A stretch of DNA of 64,000 nt. Origin: Owenia fusiformis (lineage: Eukaryota; Annelida; Polychaeta; Sabellida; Oweniidae). This document shows positions 11,581 to 22,500 of the stretch, one piece after another (positions within the stretch are counted from its first letter, which is position 1; every line of letters begins with the position of its first letter). The notes beneath the pieces are model-generated. The model worked only from the letters and a program-made list of their open reading frames with translations. It was not told the origin of the DNA and ran no database searches. The stretch covers positions 12,044,931-12,108,930 of the forward strand of contig CAIIXF020000003.1 of NCBI GenBank assembly GCA_903813345.2, written 5' to 3'. Made by a program: the position numbers and the translations under genes.

Positions 11581-12169
11581 AATAGACAATTAAAGCGACG
11601 GGAAGTCCAAAATTCCCGCCTTAACATGTACCCATAATGACCAAAAACTAAGCAGTTCTAATCTTTCCTACCAAGAGGCACCCCTTAACATTTCTGACTT
11701 TACATACAAGATTTTAGGACGAAAAATCCAAAATTGCCACTAAAATTTACCTATGATTCCCAAAATCCAATCAGTTCTGAACTTTCATACCATGAAACAT
11801 CCGTAAACATTTCAGGTCAATCCATCGAACAGTTTGACTTGAAAAACGTAGACAAGACTTTACATTGTACACCCAAGGGCATGCCCTCCCCCTGGATCCG
11901 CCAGTGCTACTCGACTTTTTAAGCAAAGGCAACTGGTAATTCAATATTGTCACAAGAATAGACCTTTACGGAATATTTTCCTCATTAAAGACACGTGTTG
12001 ATATTGTTGAAGTATTTTTGGTTGTGAGGTTTGATGTATCAGTGTTTTGTTGACACCTGTTTTCTGCTGCCCTATTAATTGGTGGAATGGTTAAAATCAA
12101 TGATTGTGAGTCGCAAACTGCATCTTTTTTAATCTTGTTCCCTTTAAATACATGCCTTTCTGTCGGTAT
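11581..12169. other. Downstream of GPCR, no gene seen
   Basis: Short open frames at 11734-11953 on both strands have no recognisable motif. No clear poly(A) signal could be tied to the receptor gene. Confidence 0.45.
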
Positions 12170-13400
12170 AGTCCCTTATTTTAGCGGCGTTTGGGTCCTC
12201 ATCAGTGAGAAGATACAACTTTTTAAAGAATTCAACTACAAGTCTAGTTATCTCTCCATTTCTGTCCTCATTCTCGCTCATATTTCCGAATCGAAGTCCA
12301 CTGCAGCACTACATTTTCATTTTTTTGGAATTAAACGCATCAGTTTTGAAAACGCCTTCACATATGTTCAAAATGACCCATAGCACCAGCAGCCTTCCGT
12401 AACGCCTCGTCGGGTTTATAGCAATGAGAAGCTTGAGTCTGTGACTTGGGAAATTATTTGAACAGAGCAGCAAGACAAGGAACGACTTGCGTTAAAAGTA
12501 ACTTTTTCAACCTTTTTCAAATGTTAAATCGTATGTTTTCCTCTGACATTTATTCATTTTCATAAAGGAAATAGTTTTTGAATTTATATCATAATGATCC
12601 ATTGAATGAACAACCTACATGTATGCAAAGGATCATGAACCACCTTGAAACCATCTGATTTATGGGACAAATATACAATTGTGCGTGATATAATAGACAG
12701 GATGGTTAGCACTTAGGACTTGTGTCCGTCAGCTCTGGGTTCAAATTCAGTCAGTTGAATACATTTTTTTGCTTTATTTCATATTCAACCACTTTTTCAA
12801 TTCAATTACTAAGTTCCAGTTCATATCAAGGGGTACCCTAGAACATAGCTAAAATCAATCACGTACGAGCTCCTCTACAAGTAAAAATCTGTAACTTTCA
12901 CGCTTACCCTGAAGAAAGTAGACTTATCTGACGTTGTTCTTCTGCGCGCGCATTGAACTTCACGTTCATGCTTTGTTGAATACGCGTCCATAAATTGCAC
13001 CAATGTGTAACAATATGATAATCTAAACCTTATAAAAACTGGTTGTAAACTACAAGCTGACCCACAGAAAATAAACTAATCTGACGTTATTTTTCTGCGC
13101 GCGCATTAAGTTCACGTTCAAGTTTTGCTCATTTTGAAATAATTGCGGTTGCAGGCTTTTTGATCATACAGTCGAAGTTTTAGTCTTGCACGTTATGGGT
13201 CATTTTGAACAGACGTCGAGGTGTTTTATAAACTGCTGCGTCTAATACCAAACACAGTAGCCGCAGCGAGGGCTGAAATGGGCATACCCAATCGGAAAAT
13301 ATAGGCAAGAATGAGGAAAGAACTGGCGAGATATCTAGACTTAAATGTTGAAAGTCTTTTCACAGCTTGGGACCCAAACGCAGCTAAAATGAGGGATTGT
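12170..13400. mobile_element. Inverted-repeat element, arms of about 210 bp
   Basis: 12170-12390 and the complement of 13188-13400 align at an estimated 70-75 percent, sharing CATTTTAGCxGCGTTTGGGTCC-like sequence at the outer ends and TGTTCAAAATGACCCATA at the inner ends. Between them a second direct pair shares CTTCTGCGCGCGCATT then TTCACGTTCA (about 12945-12975 and 13090-13125). This looks like an old foldback or large inverted-repeat transposon with no transposase. Confidence 0.6.
12700..12766 (+). repeat. Possible tRNA-derived SINE head
   Basis: ATGGTTAGCACTTAGGAC resembles a tRNA A-box region and GGTTCAAATTC, about 40 bp later, resembles a B box. The T-arm cannot be folded cleanly, so this is not a functional tRNA. 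An RNA polymerase III-derived SINE head is the best guess. Confidence 0.3.
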
Positions 13401-13417
13401 GTGTAAAAAGTAATGTA

Positions 13418-13780
13418 CAGGGTGACACAAAAAATGCCACACACTTATTTTGGAACAACTTTCTAAATAATTGAGGAATCCACGTGATTTTTTGTGTACA
13501 TGGAGATAGAGTGTTCAGTGGAAAAACATTGTTGTACCTGGATAGCATCAAAATCTTTCAGAATTAGAGATATCACGTTTTCCGTTCCGTCCACATGCTC
13601 TCGGTGAAATCTTCAAAAAATGTTCAAAATTTCTGCCTTTGTCTTTATTGGAGTCATTTCTGGATTGTTTTTACTATCTTATATAATATGTCATATCTAT
13701 ACCAATTTTTGATAAACTGACTACTTGCTTATTGAGAGTGTTAATCCGAAATAAGTGGGTGGCATTTTTATGTCACCCTG
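13418..13780. mobile_element. Complete 363-bp MITE, CAGGGTGACAC family
   Basis: The ends CAGGGTGACACAAAAAATGC and, as complement, CAGGGTGACATAAAAATGCC are flanked by TA on both sides (13416-13417 and 13781-13782). The inverted repeats continue for about 35 bp through CCAC and CTTATTT. The TA duplication and the end sequence match the decayed mariner at 15905, which probably belongs to the family that mobilised it. Confidence 0.85.
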
Positions 13781-13782
13781 TA

Positions 13783-14520
13783 CTTAAATAGAGAAAGGGC
13801 GTAATACGCCTGAGATTTGGACCTGCGTGATATCGATATTGGCATATCTTCTTCCTTATAGTTTTTTGCACTGCCTGTTTGTTGATAAAATTTAGTAACT
13901 AGTATTTCAAAATGGATTTTTAATCATGGAGCCAGATCAAATACGTCAGTGAAGTATTGAGTCCAGATGTGTTCTTATTTCTTGGATCATCAAAATACTT
14001 ATAGATTCACACCAGAATTAAAATAATATCCATGACTAGTGAGTTCATTTGACTCACACACCAATATAGCTTCGATAATAGGATTATTAGTGTAATCGTA
14101 TGTCTCAGCACGGACGTATTTTCTGTAAGTCTATGGCCTTAGCTTGATTAAAGAAGAATTTGAATAGGATGACGTGTCTGATCTGTTAAAAATAAATCAA
14201 ACTATAAGTATTGTATGTAATTATGTAAACAGGTAATAAACTACGGATGTCCTTATAAAACCCAGACATGTTTTCTCATGTTTAATTTGAACTTAAATGA
14301 CATATTTACGAGAAAATTATATCATTGGATTCTGGTATCTAATCAACTGAAATGATGTCCAGTTTAAAAAAACATTGAAATGTTCGGTTATTGTTTGTCT
14401 AAACTAAAAATAGAAAATAACATGTGCCTTAACTTGTGCCTTAAAATTTGTCTTTTTGTTATACTGTGACAAAAATTGTCATAAACATAAACATTGTATA
14501 ATTACTTAGACTGTTAAAGG
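13783..14520. other. AT-rich sequence, nothing recognised
   Basis: No supported gene, RNA or repeat structure was seen on either strand. Confidence 0.45.
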
Positions 14521-14674
14521 ATTTAAGCCAAAGACTCAATGCATGTTTGCTGAATCATACCATGAAGGTGTTTTTCCAAACCTTTGCATGACCGCGCAGC
14601 GGGAATGCAAAGTTTAGGAAACAACGCCTGGGTGGTATGAAGCAGCTACAATGCATTGAGTCTTGGGCTTAAAT
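14521..14674. repeat. 154-bp long hairpin / foldback MITE
   Basis: The left arm starts ATTTAAGCCAAAGACTCAAT and the right arm's complement starts ATTTAAGCCCAAGACTCAAT. Pairing continues, with mismatches, for about 70 bp per arm to an apex at CCGCGCAGCGG. Nearly the whole element is arm, which is unusual for a MITE with a spacer and makes a stable RNA or DNA hairpin likely. No coding frame. Confidence 0.85.
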
Positions 14675-15904
14675 TATTTTCACACATTGCTATTTTTCTA
14701 TAAAATCATCTAAAAGGAACGAAATCACTAAAAATCACTTCATTTTCAATGAAATTTTTGCAAGGGTCAAGTTGGCAAGTCATCAAATCCAATGGGAAAA
14801 ATCAATTCATCACCATGACAACTGTTTAACGACCTTGCATGTGTTATTGATATTTCACACACTGTACATTATACTCTGTTCGGATTGGCTGGAATCGGAC
14901 ACACCTTGCCTAGCTATGCGTGAATATATATTTGACACTTATATAAAATCATGACAATCCGTATACCCCGAGCCAATATACAGAGTGCGTCAAAAAACGC
15001 CACTTTTATTTTAAAATGCTGTAACTTTTTTAAGTTTTGATTCAAAATCATAATCTACATACCAAATGAAACTTGAAGTTGCAATCTAGCCAGGCGTTAT
15101 GAATTGTAGCTTTATATTTGAATAAAATATGTCAACAGCGTCTCACTTAAACATGCGGTTTGCCATGAAAAATAAACATTATTTGCATAATGTACCTAAA
15201 TTGATACAACCCGATGACAACCCATCTTATAGTTCTGATTCAAACCCCAGTGATTAAAGGGTATGGGGAGGTCTCCGGGAGATGGTACAGTATAAGCCTA
15301 TAGGCACCCAATCTCGAAATATTGCCCAACTAAAGCTGGCGATTAGGACACGTTGAAAGAAAAGCCAACATTTTACTGATACTGCTATATCAGTATGGCG
15401 ACTAAGACTAAAAGCTATCATCAGAGAGGGTGGCGGACCAATTAAACTCCTCTTTTAGATCAAATACAATCCAAATACAAATTTGGTGTGTGTAGGTTGG
15501 TGAATAAAAAGGTTATGGTATTTTTCAAAAAGTGTCGTTTTTGTCCCTCGTCCTTCGCCATGTATTGAAAATAATTACACCTGCCTCAAACCCCTAACAT
15601 TCCCATTAAAGCACCTTTATGTTTACGTTATTATAATATGCATAATCTGTAGAGAAGAAACTAATTTTAGGGCTGAAAAAATGAATTGATATCATTCCAA
15701 TATCTTCATTAATATATAGCACGGCTATACTCATTTACAACAGTTCTACTCCACCCAGTACAGCAGCAATGTTTGAAAAATTAACTTGAATGGAAATATT
15801 TACAGAAGTTGATGGTTGCCATTTTGAAATCATGGGTGGATATACACTCAAAAGCGGAGAGAACTCCTCTGCAGTGAGATTAAATGGATACATTTTTTCA
15901 TAAA
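14675..15904. other. Non-coding; one isolated MITE end near 14980
   Basis: TA then CAGAGTGCGTCAAAAAACGC starting at 14980 resembles the CAGGGTG family, but no matching end was found. Otherwise there is no gene, only AT-rich sequence with short chance frames. Confidence 0.45.
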
Positions 15905-16104
15905 CAGGGTGACCCAAAAAAATGCAACCCTCCATTTCTTCAATATTTTTATTAAATGGAGATAAATTGCTCTGAGATTTGGCACACAAGGAGATCATTC
16001 AATGTGGGATCCTCTGGCAAAGTTTCAATAATCATAGTCTTATATTGATAGAGCTATGGTCGTTCCAAAATATGCTCCAAATGTCGTCCATTTCCAATGT
16101 TAAG

Positions 16105-16524
16105 TTTTCAGATGAATCACATTCCCTTCTTTCTGAACATGTAAACTCAAGAAATAATGTGTTCTGGGATCACAAATTCCAGATGAAGTGCTTCAAAGGC
16201 CCCTTCATTCTGTTAAATGCACAGCTTGGGCTGCCAATTTCCAAACATGAAATCATCAGCCCCTTTTGTTTTGAGGTTGATAATACCAGCACTGTTATTG
16301 TTAACACACAGCGCAATATTTGCGTTCCCAGGAAGTTCTAGGCAGTTCTTCTACAGTGGCATAGTTGCTTCAATAGACAAGAACAGTGGTTCTAGAAGGA
16401 TGGAGTTTCTCCTCACACTTCTAATGATAGCATAGCCTGGCTCACTAGTCATTTCTATGAGAAGATGATCCCTCCTAAGACGGAGAACCGATGGTCATCC
16501 CACAGTCCTGATCTCAAAGGATAA
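16105..16524 (+). pseudogene. Mariner-like (DDD/E) transposase catalytic core remnant
   Basis: One reading frame, broken only by stops at 16339-16341 and 16393-16395, reads through the hallmarks of a mariner-like transposase core in order. These are FSDES with the first catalytic Asp, NVFWD, then HEIISPFCFE, VIVNTQR, KDGVSPHTSN with the second Asp preceded by WF-stop where WFQ is usual, then FYEKMIPPKT and NRWSSHSPDL. The frame stops just before the third catalytic residue would be expected. The N-terminal DNA-binding half is absent, its place being taken by the inverted repeat. No frameshift was noticed, which suggests moderate age. It cannot be active. Confidence 0.85.
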
Positions 16525-18500
16525 TCAGTCAAGCCAAGTAAGTAAGTCAACATTCGAAAATAAAAATCTCAAAAATCGTACATCTTTGATTTCCAAAATA
16601 ATTTATGAGGTAATTATTAAGATGATAATACACATTTTAACGTATTAATTTTGGGTACATCTCGAATCCATTCTTAACAAAGCGTTCTTAAAATAAGTAT
16701 TCGAAATGTTTGAGTTCGGGATGATAAAAGTACGTTAAGATATACCGCTCTTTAACAAACTCCTTTGGGAACAAGATGTAAAATCAAATGCATATTCTTC
16801 CTATTTACTCCCTGACACATGCCAATGAATGTTGCATAAGTAAATATGTCCGTTTTAAATAATTTTGTAAACGTTGCGATTTTTTATAATTGAAAAACAA
16901 AATTGAACATTTTGCATTTCTAAATTGATAAGTTTCTTGGAACACAACTTTACCGTTAACAATTTAAGTCATTAATAATATTTCCCTTAGTGATCCCATG
17001 CTAAATAGACAGTAACTGGGTCAATGTTTTGGGTTCAACCTTGTTTTCATGACTTTTTAACATGAGTCGGCTATTATGTAGGAAATTTCATTTCCAAATG
17101 TAAGCGTGCCAACTCCTGTTTTTGCACAATATTTAGCCTTTTATAATGATAGATCGCCAAAATCTGCATGTACCTCTCAATGAGGCGATATGTTTTTAAA
17201 TTTATAGATGTAAGCTCTAAACTCAAACAAAAATTCAAACCACCCGCTATTATTTTGATTACACAAGACGAAATTTCCACTCCCGGGGAGCACTTTTTAA
17301 CACTTTGAAGTGGGATTCTTGAAATATCGTTCGAATTTTCACAAAAAGTTTCACTCAATTTTATTGCTTTGCTTAAGTCTCGACTAATATCATACTCAAA
17401 TCCGATACCATAATTATAAATTAAAATGTATCATTAAACTCACCAGGTTATATGATAAACTGTTTCGAGAATTGATGATATCAGTTAACTGTGGATATTT
17501 ATATAAATGTAAGTCGGCATGTATTCGACAGTTAATGTACACACATAATGTATGCATCAACATGTGACTTAAATATCAATTCGTGACTATCATATTTGGC
17601 TTTCAAAAATTAAGTTGGAAGTTACAGTGGTAGGAGATTAACGAAAACGTCAATCACATCCAAATATCCGAACGACGTCAAAAATTAACAATACACTTTT
17701 CGTGCATCGCGAACAAGGCAAGGTTCTGTGATCCAGCAATGTGCATTCCGAAAGAAAAAATTCACAAATATCAACAAATTTCATTGAGTAGGATATTACA
17801 TTCAAAATCACAACTTTCAAAATATTTGTTTTAACCAAGAATTGTAAGAACTTGAAACATGTTGTTAGTTTTTCAAACCGCATATCCTCATTTACGTTCT
17901 TTGACAAGGATGAATCCATTTGAAAACATGGATTTTCTTGATAATTCTTCAAAACTACCCTTGAAATATAAGTATGTAGGATATTACAGTGTATATTGAC
18001 ACCCATTTGTTTGCTCCATATCATGAACAGATAAATGCAGTACCATCTTTTAATATTTGGAAACAGAAAGTTTATTCTGTATGTAAACAAGAAAAAATAC
18101 ATTTATGGTTGGTTCATAATAAAAAATGACGAATAACATATATCTTTTGAAGTAGGGGTATACAGGGACACAGAGGAAAATCAGAAATTTAGGCCATTTC
18201 CCCAAGATTGCTTCACCAATATGTAACAGAACATCAAAATTATCATTTACACGTTTGCTGATAGGTTTATTGAAAATAATTAACCAGAGGTTTACTTCAA
18301 TTGTGACACCATTCTTAGTAAATATTGATGAACATACGAATATCGAATGTTGACTAAGTTACTTGACTTGACCGAATGTGTATGAAAATAACCCTACCCC
18401 AATTGCAGAACTCCAGTAAGCAATGGCTGCAAAAATTTGAGCCATACCCCTGGGGAAGAATGCCTCCGTGTTATGAATAGTTTTCCTTGAACATTGCAAG
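16525..18500. other. Interior of the mariner-like element, no gene seen
   Basis: Two minus-strand frames (17074-17358 and 17650-18102) are open but lack family motifs. Nothing here is supported as coding or as structured RNA. Confidence 0.4.
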
Positions 18501-18705
18501 TTTGTTTTCATCGAAATTGACGACATCTGGAGCATATTTTGAAAAAACCATAACTCTATCAATATAAGATGATATATGATTATTAAAACTTTGCCAGAGG
18601 ATCCAACATTGAATGAAGTCCTTGTGTGCCAAATCTCAGAGCAATCTATCTCCATATAAGAAAAATATTGAAGAAATGGAGGGTTGCATTTTTTGGGTCA
18701 CCCTG

Positions 18706-19450
18706 TAGCTTACTTTTGAATTCAGCACTAATGGTAATAAATGATTTTTGAATTGGAAAATAACTTGGGTCAATAGAGATACGATTTTTTCAGTATGAAA
18801 AGACCTTCTTCTGGTAAATGTAAATTGAATATGTTGAAAAAATAAATCGTTAATATATCAGATTAGTATCTTCAAATAAACTGAATGATACAAATAAAAT
18901 AAAATTATTTTGTTTTGATATATATTTACATTATTTACAATATTTACAAGTATTAATAATATTTACAAGTATACTTTATATATCTTCGTATCGATCCAAC
19001 CGTTTATCATTGACTGAATCACAAATTGACCCAGTTGTTCAGTTTGATCACTGTCCATTTATTATGAAATATCACCGACTATTCACCGACGGATGGTTGG
19101 TCTCCATCCGTGAGATTGTGAAAATCAGACCGAGCTCCATCTATTAGATAATTGTTCATATAATCTTTCAAATATGTGTTGAATCAAACATAACACAGAC
19201 TATGTCAATGCATGGGACATCTCGTGCTGGTGGTGAAAGTGAATTGATTCACACTGAGCCGTCGATTGGGATTTCTCGGAATGTCCCTTCATTCTCGTAC
19301 ATTGTATATCAATTGGAGAGGAGTTTTTGGAGCATATATTTCTCTCAATGCGATTGGTTGACGGTAAATGATATCAGTATTATGTTTCAATTTTATGTTA
19401 TTTCTTCCCCCTCAAGGAGCTTCTGCTTCCTTTAGTTCATCCCTCTGCTA
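18706..19450. other. 3' flank of the giant charged-repeat gene
   Basis: AT-rich. On the minus strand this is downstream of the giant gene's stop. No AATAAA signal was identified with confidence. A plus frame at 19202-19435 shows no motif. Confidence 0.4.
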
Positions 19451-19565
19451 TTCTACACGAATTTCGAATTCTCGTTGCCCTTGTTTTCTGATGCATGTTT
19501 CTTGGCCTCATATCCTTTAATCAAAGTTCCAGGGTCGTTTATTATACATTGTTTGGCTGGATCAT
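19451..19565 (-). pseudogene. Out-of-frame former C-terminal tail of the giant protein
   Basis: After the stop at 19566, another frame reads DPAKQCIINDPGTLIKGYEA and continues to a stop at about 19451. This closely matches an in-frame internal segment of the same protein (DQAKQGIINDPGTFIKGNEA, coded near 19850-19920). The two frames meet near 19590-19605, around AAAGGAAGTTG. The simplest reading is a one- or two-base indel that has shortened the protein by a few dozen residues, or an assembly error there. Confidence 0.6.
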
Positions 19566-22500
19566 TTAATACTTCATTTGCTTGTTCTGTCTCAACTTCC
19601 TTTGCTCTTTTTCTTCTTCCATCTTCCTTTCTTCCTCCTTAAAGAACTTACATGCATTTTCATATTCCAAATCAGTTGGAACCTCCTTCTTCTTTTTAAT
19701 TTTCTTTGCTCTTTTTTCTTCTTCCATCTTCCTTTCTTCCTCCTCAAAGAACTTCAATGCATCTTCAAATTCCGAATCAGGTGGTTCCTCCTTCTGCTTT
19801 TCAACGAGTTTCTTGTCTCTAATTCTCGTTTTCTCTTGTTTCTCTGATGCATATTTTTTGGCTTCGTTTCCTTTAATGAAAGTTCCAGGGTCGTTTATTA
19901 TACCTTGTTTAGCTTGATCCTCTATTTCTTCTTCCCACCATTTTATTTCCTCCTCATACAACTTCAACGTACTTTCATATTCCAAATCAATTGATTTCAC
20001 CCTCTGCTCTTCCTCTAATTTCTTTTCTCGATTCCTCCTTTCCACTTGTTTTCCGAGATGAGCTTGTCCTTCTCTTTCCTCTTCTACTCTCCTTATCTTA
20101 TCCTTTGATGCTAATGTCCGTGCTTCTTCTGCTTTTTGATTTTCTATTCTTTGTTTTTCCCGTTTTTTCCTTTTGATTTCTTGGTCTTCATCCTGTCGTT
20201 GTTTGTATGAATACGACATTGAATCTTCCTCTGATTCAAGTTCACCAATATTTAAAAATCGTTCTTCTCTTGCATTCTTTCTGATTTCATCTTCTTGAGC
20301 TAGTCTCTTTATTCTTTGTTTTTCCCGTTTTTTCCTTTTGATTTCTTGGTCTTCATCCTGTCGTTGTTTGTATGCATACGACATTGAATCTTCCTCTGAT
20401 TCAAGTTCACCAATATTTAAAAATCGTTCTTCTCTTGCATTCTTTCTGATTTCATCTTCTTGAGCTAGTCTCTTTATTCTTTGTTTTTCCCGTTTTTTCC
20501 TTTTGATTTCTTGGTCTTCATCATGTCGTTGTATGTATGCATACCACATTGATTCTTCCTCTGATTCAAGTTCACTAATAGTTCGTTCTTCTCTTGCATT
20601 TGTTTTGATTTCATCTTCTTGAGCTAGTCTCTGTAGCTCGATTTCTTCTTCGCGTTCTTTCTTTTTTCTCTCAAATACATCTTGCAATGTTTCATCTAAA
20701 CGTCTCCGCCTTTCTTGTCTACGTATTGTTCTTGTCGTATCTTCCCATTTCCGCTGGTCGTCTCGTTTTCTTTTTTCCTTTTCAGCCTCCTTTCTCATGT
20801 TTTCTTCTTCAACCTGTTCTTCCTCTAGATTTCTAGTTTTTTCCTCTATGAGCCTCTGTCTTGTTTTAAATTCCTGCTTCTCTTTAGATCTCAGCTGTTC
20901 AGATAGTATTCGTTCCTCATCAATTCTCTGCTTTTCCATTAGCTTGTATTCCTCGGCTTTCTGCTTTTGTTCTAATTTCTGCTCCCATTTGGCTTTCTGC
21001 CTTTCTCTTAATTTTCCCCATTTTTCGACTTTCCGCTTATGCTTTAATTTGCGTTTCTTTTCATAACTCTGGCATTTTATTACCTTGATTTCTTCATCTT
21101 TCTGCTTTTTGATTAGCTTGTATGCTTCGGCTTTCTGCTTTTCTTCTAATTTCTGCTCCGATTTGGCTTTCTGCTTTTCTCTTAATTTTTTCCATTTTTC
21201 GACTTTCTGCTTATGCTTTAATTTGCGTTTCCTTTCATAATTCTGGCATTTTATTACCTTGTTTTCGTCAGCTTTCTGCTTTTTGATTAGTTTGTTTTCT
21301 TCGGCTTTCTGCTTTTTAATTAGTTTGTTTTCTTCTGCTTTCTGCTTTTCTTCTAATTTCTGCTCATATTTGGCTTTCTGCCTTTCTCTTAATTTTCCCC
21401 ATTTTTCGACTTTCTGCTTATGCTTTAATTTGCGTTTCTTTTCATAATTCTGGCATTTTATTATCTTGTTTTCTTCAGCTTTCTGCCTTTTGATTAGTTT
21501 CTTTTCTTCGGCTTTCTGCTCTTTGATTAGTTTGTTTTCTTCGGCTTTTTGCTTTTTAATTAGTTTGTTTTCTTCAGCTTTCTGCTTTTTGATTAGTTTT
21601 TCTTCTTCAGCTTTCTGCTTTTTAATTAGTTTGTTTTCATAAGCTTCCTGCTTTTCTTTTGATTTCTGCTCCTCTTTGGCTTTCTTCTTTTCTTTTAATT
21701 TTTCCTTTTTTTCGACTTTCTGCATATCCCTTAATTTGTGTTTCTCTTCAGAATTCTGCTTTTTCATTAGTTTGTTTTCTTCAGCTTTCTGCTTTTTAAT
21801 TAGTTTGTTTTCTTCAGCTTTCTGCTTTTCGATTAGTTTTTTTTCTTCGGCTTTCTGCTTTTTAATACGTTTGTTTTCATCAGCTTCCTGCTTTGCTTTT
21901 GATTTCTGCTCCTCTTTGATTTTCTTCTTTTCTTTTAATTTTTCCTTTTTTTCGAGTTTCTGCGTATCCTTTGATTTGTGTTTCTCTTCAGAATTCTGCT
22001 TTTTGATTACTTTGTTCTCTTCGGCTTTCTGCTTTTTAAATACTTTGTTTTCTTCAGCTTTCTGCTTTTTGATTCGTTTTTTTTCTTCGGCTTTCTGCTT
22101 TTTAATACGTTTGTTTTCGTCAGTTTCCTGCTTTGCTTTTGATTTCTGCTCCTCTTTGATTTTCTTCTTTTCTTTTAATTTTTCCTTTTTTTCGACTTTC
22201 TGCGTATCCTTTAATTTGTGTTTCTCTTCATCATTCTCCCATTTCATTAGTTTGTCTTCTTCGGTTTTCTGCTTTTGTTTTAATTTCTGCTCCTCTTTAG
22301 ATTTCTTCTTTTCTTCTAGTTTTTCCCTTTTTTCGACTTTCTGCATATCCTTCAATTTCTGCTTCTCTTCAGCATTCTGCTTTTTGATTAGTTTGCATTC
22401 TTCGGCTTTCTGCTTTTTCATTAGTTTGTCTTCTTCGATTTTCTGCTTTTTCATTACTTTGTTTTCTTCAGCTTTTTGCTTTTCATTTAATTTCTGCTCC

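Larger units (their letters stand above)
15905..18705 (+). mobile_element. Decayed Tc1/mariner-superfamily transposon, ~200-bp inverted ends
   Basis: The left end is CAGGGTGACCCAAAAAAATG and the right end, as complement, is CAGGGTGACCCAAAAAATGC. The match extends for about 200 bp (15905-16100 and 18510-18705), including GCTCTGAGATTTGGCACAC and ATATGCTCCA. TA follows the right end; the left flank now reads AA, so one copy of the TA duplication has mutated. A broken transposase core lies directly inside the left arm. The remaining 2 kb has no gene, so either the transposase is internally rearranged or other DNA has been inserted. Confidence 0.82.

Noticed and set aside
15979-16341. 120-codon frame as an independent gene starting at 15979
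   Set aside because: Its first part lies in the transposon inverted repeat and the rest is the mariner-like core, so it is part of the broken transposase.
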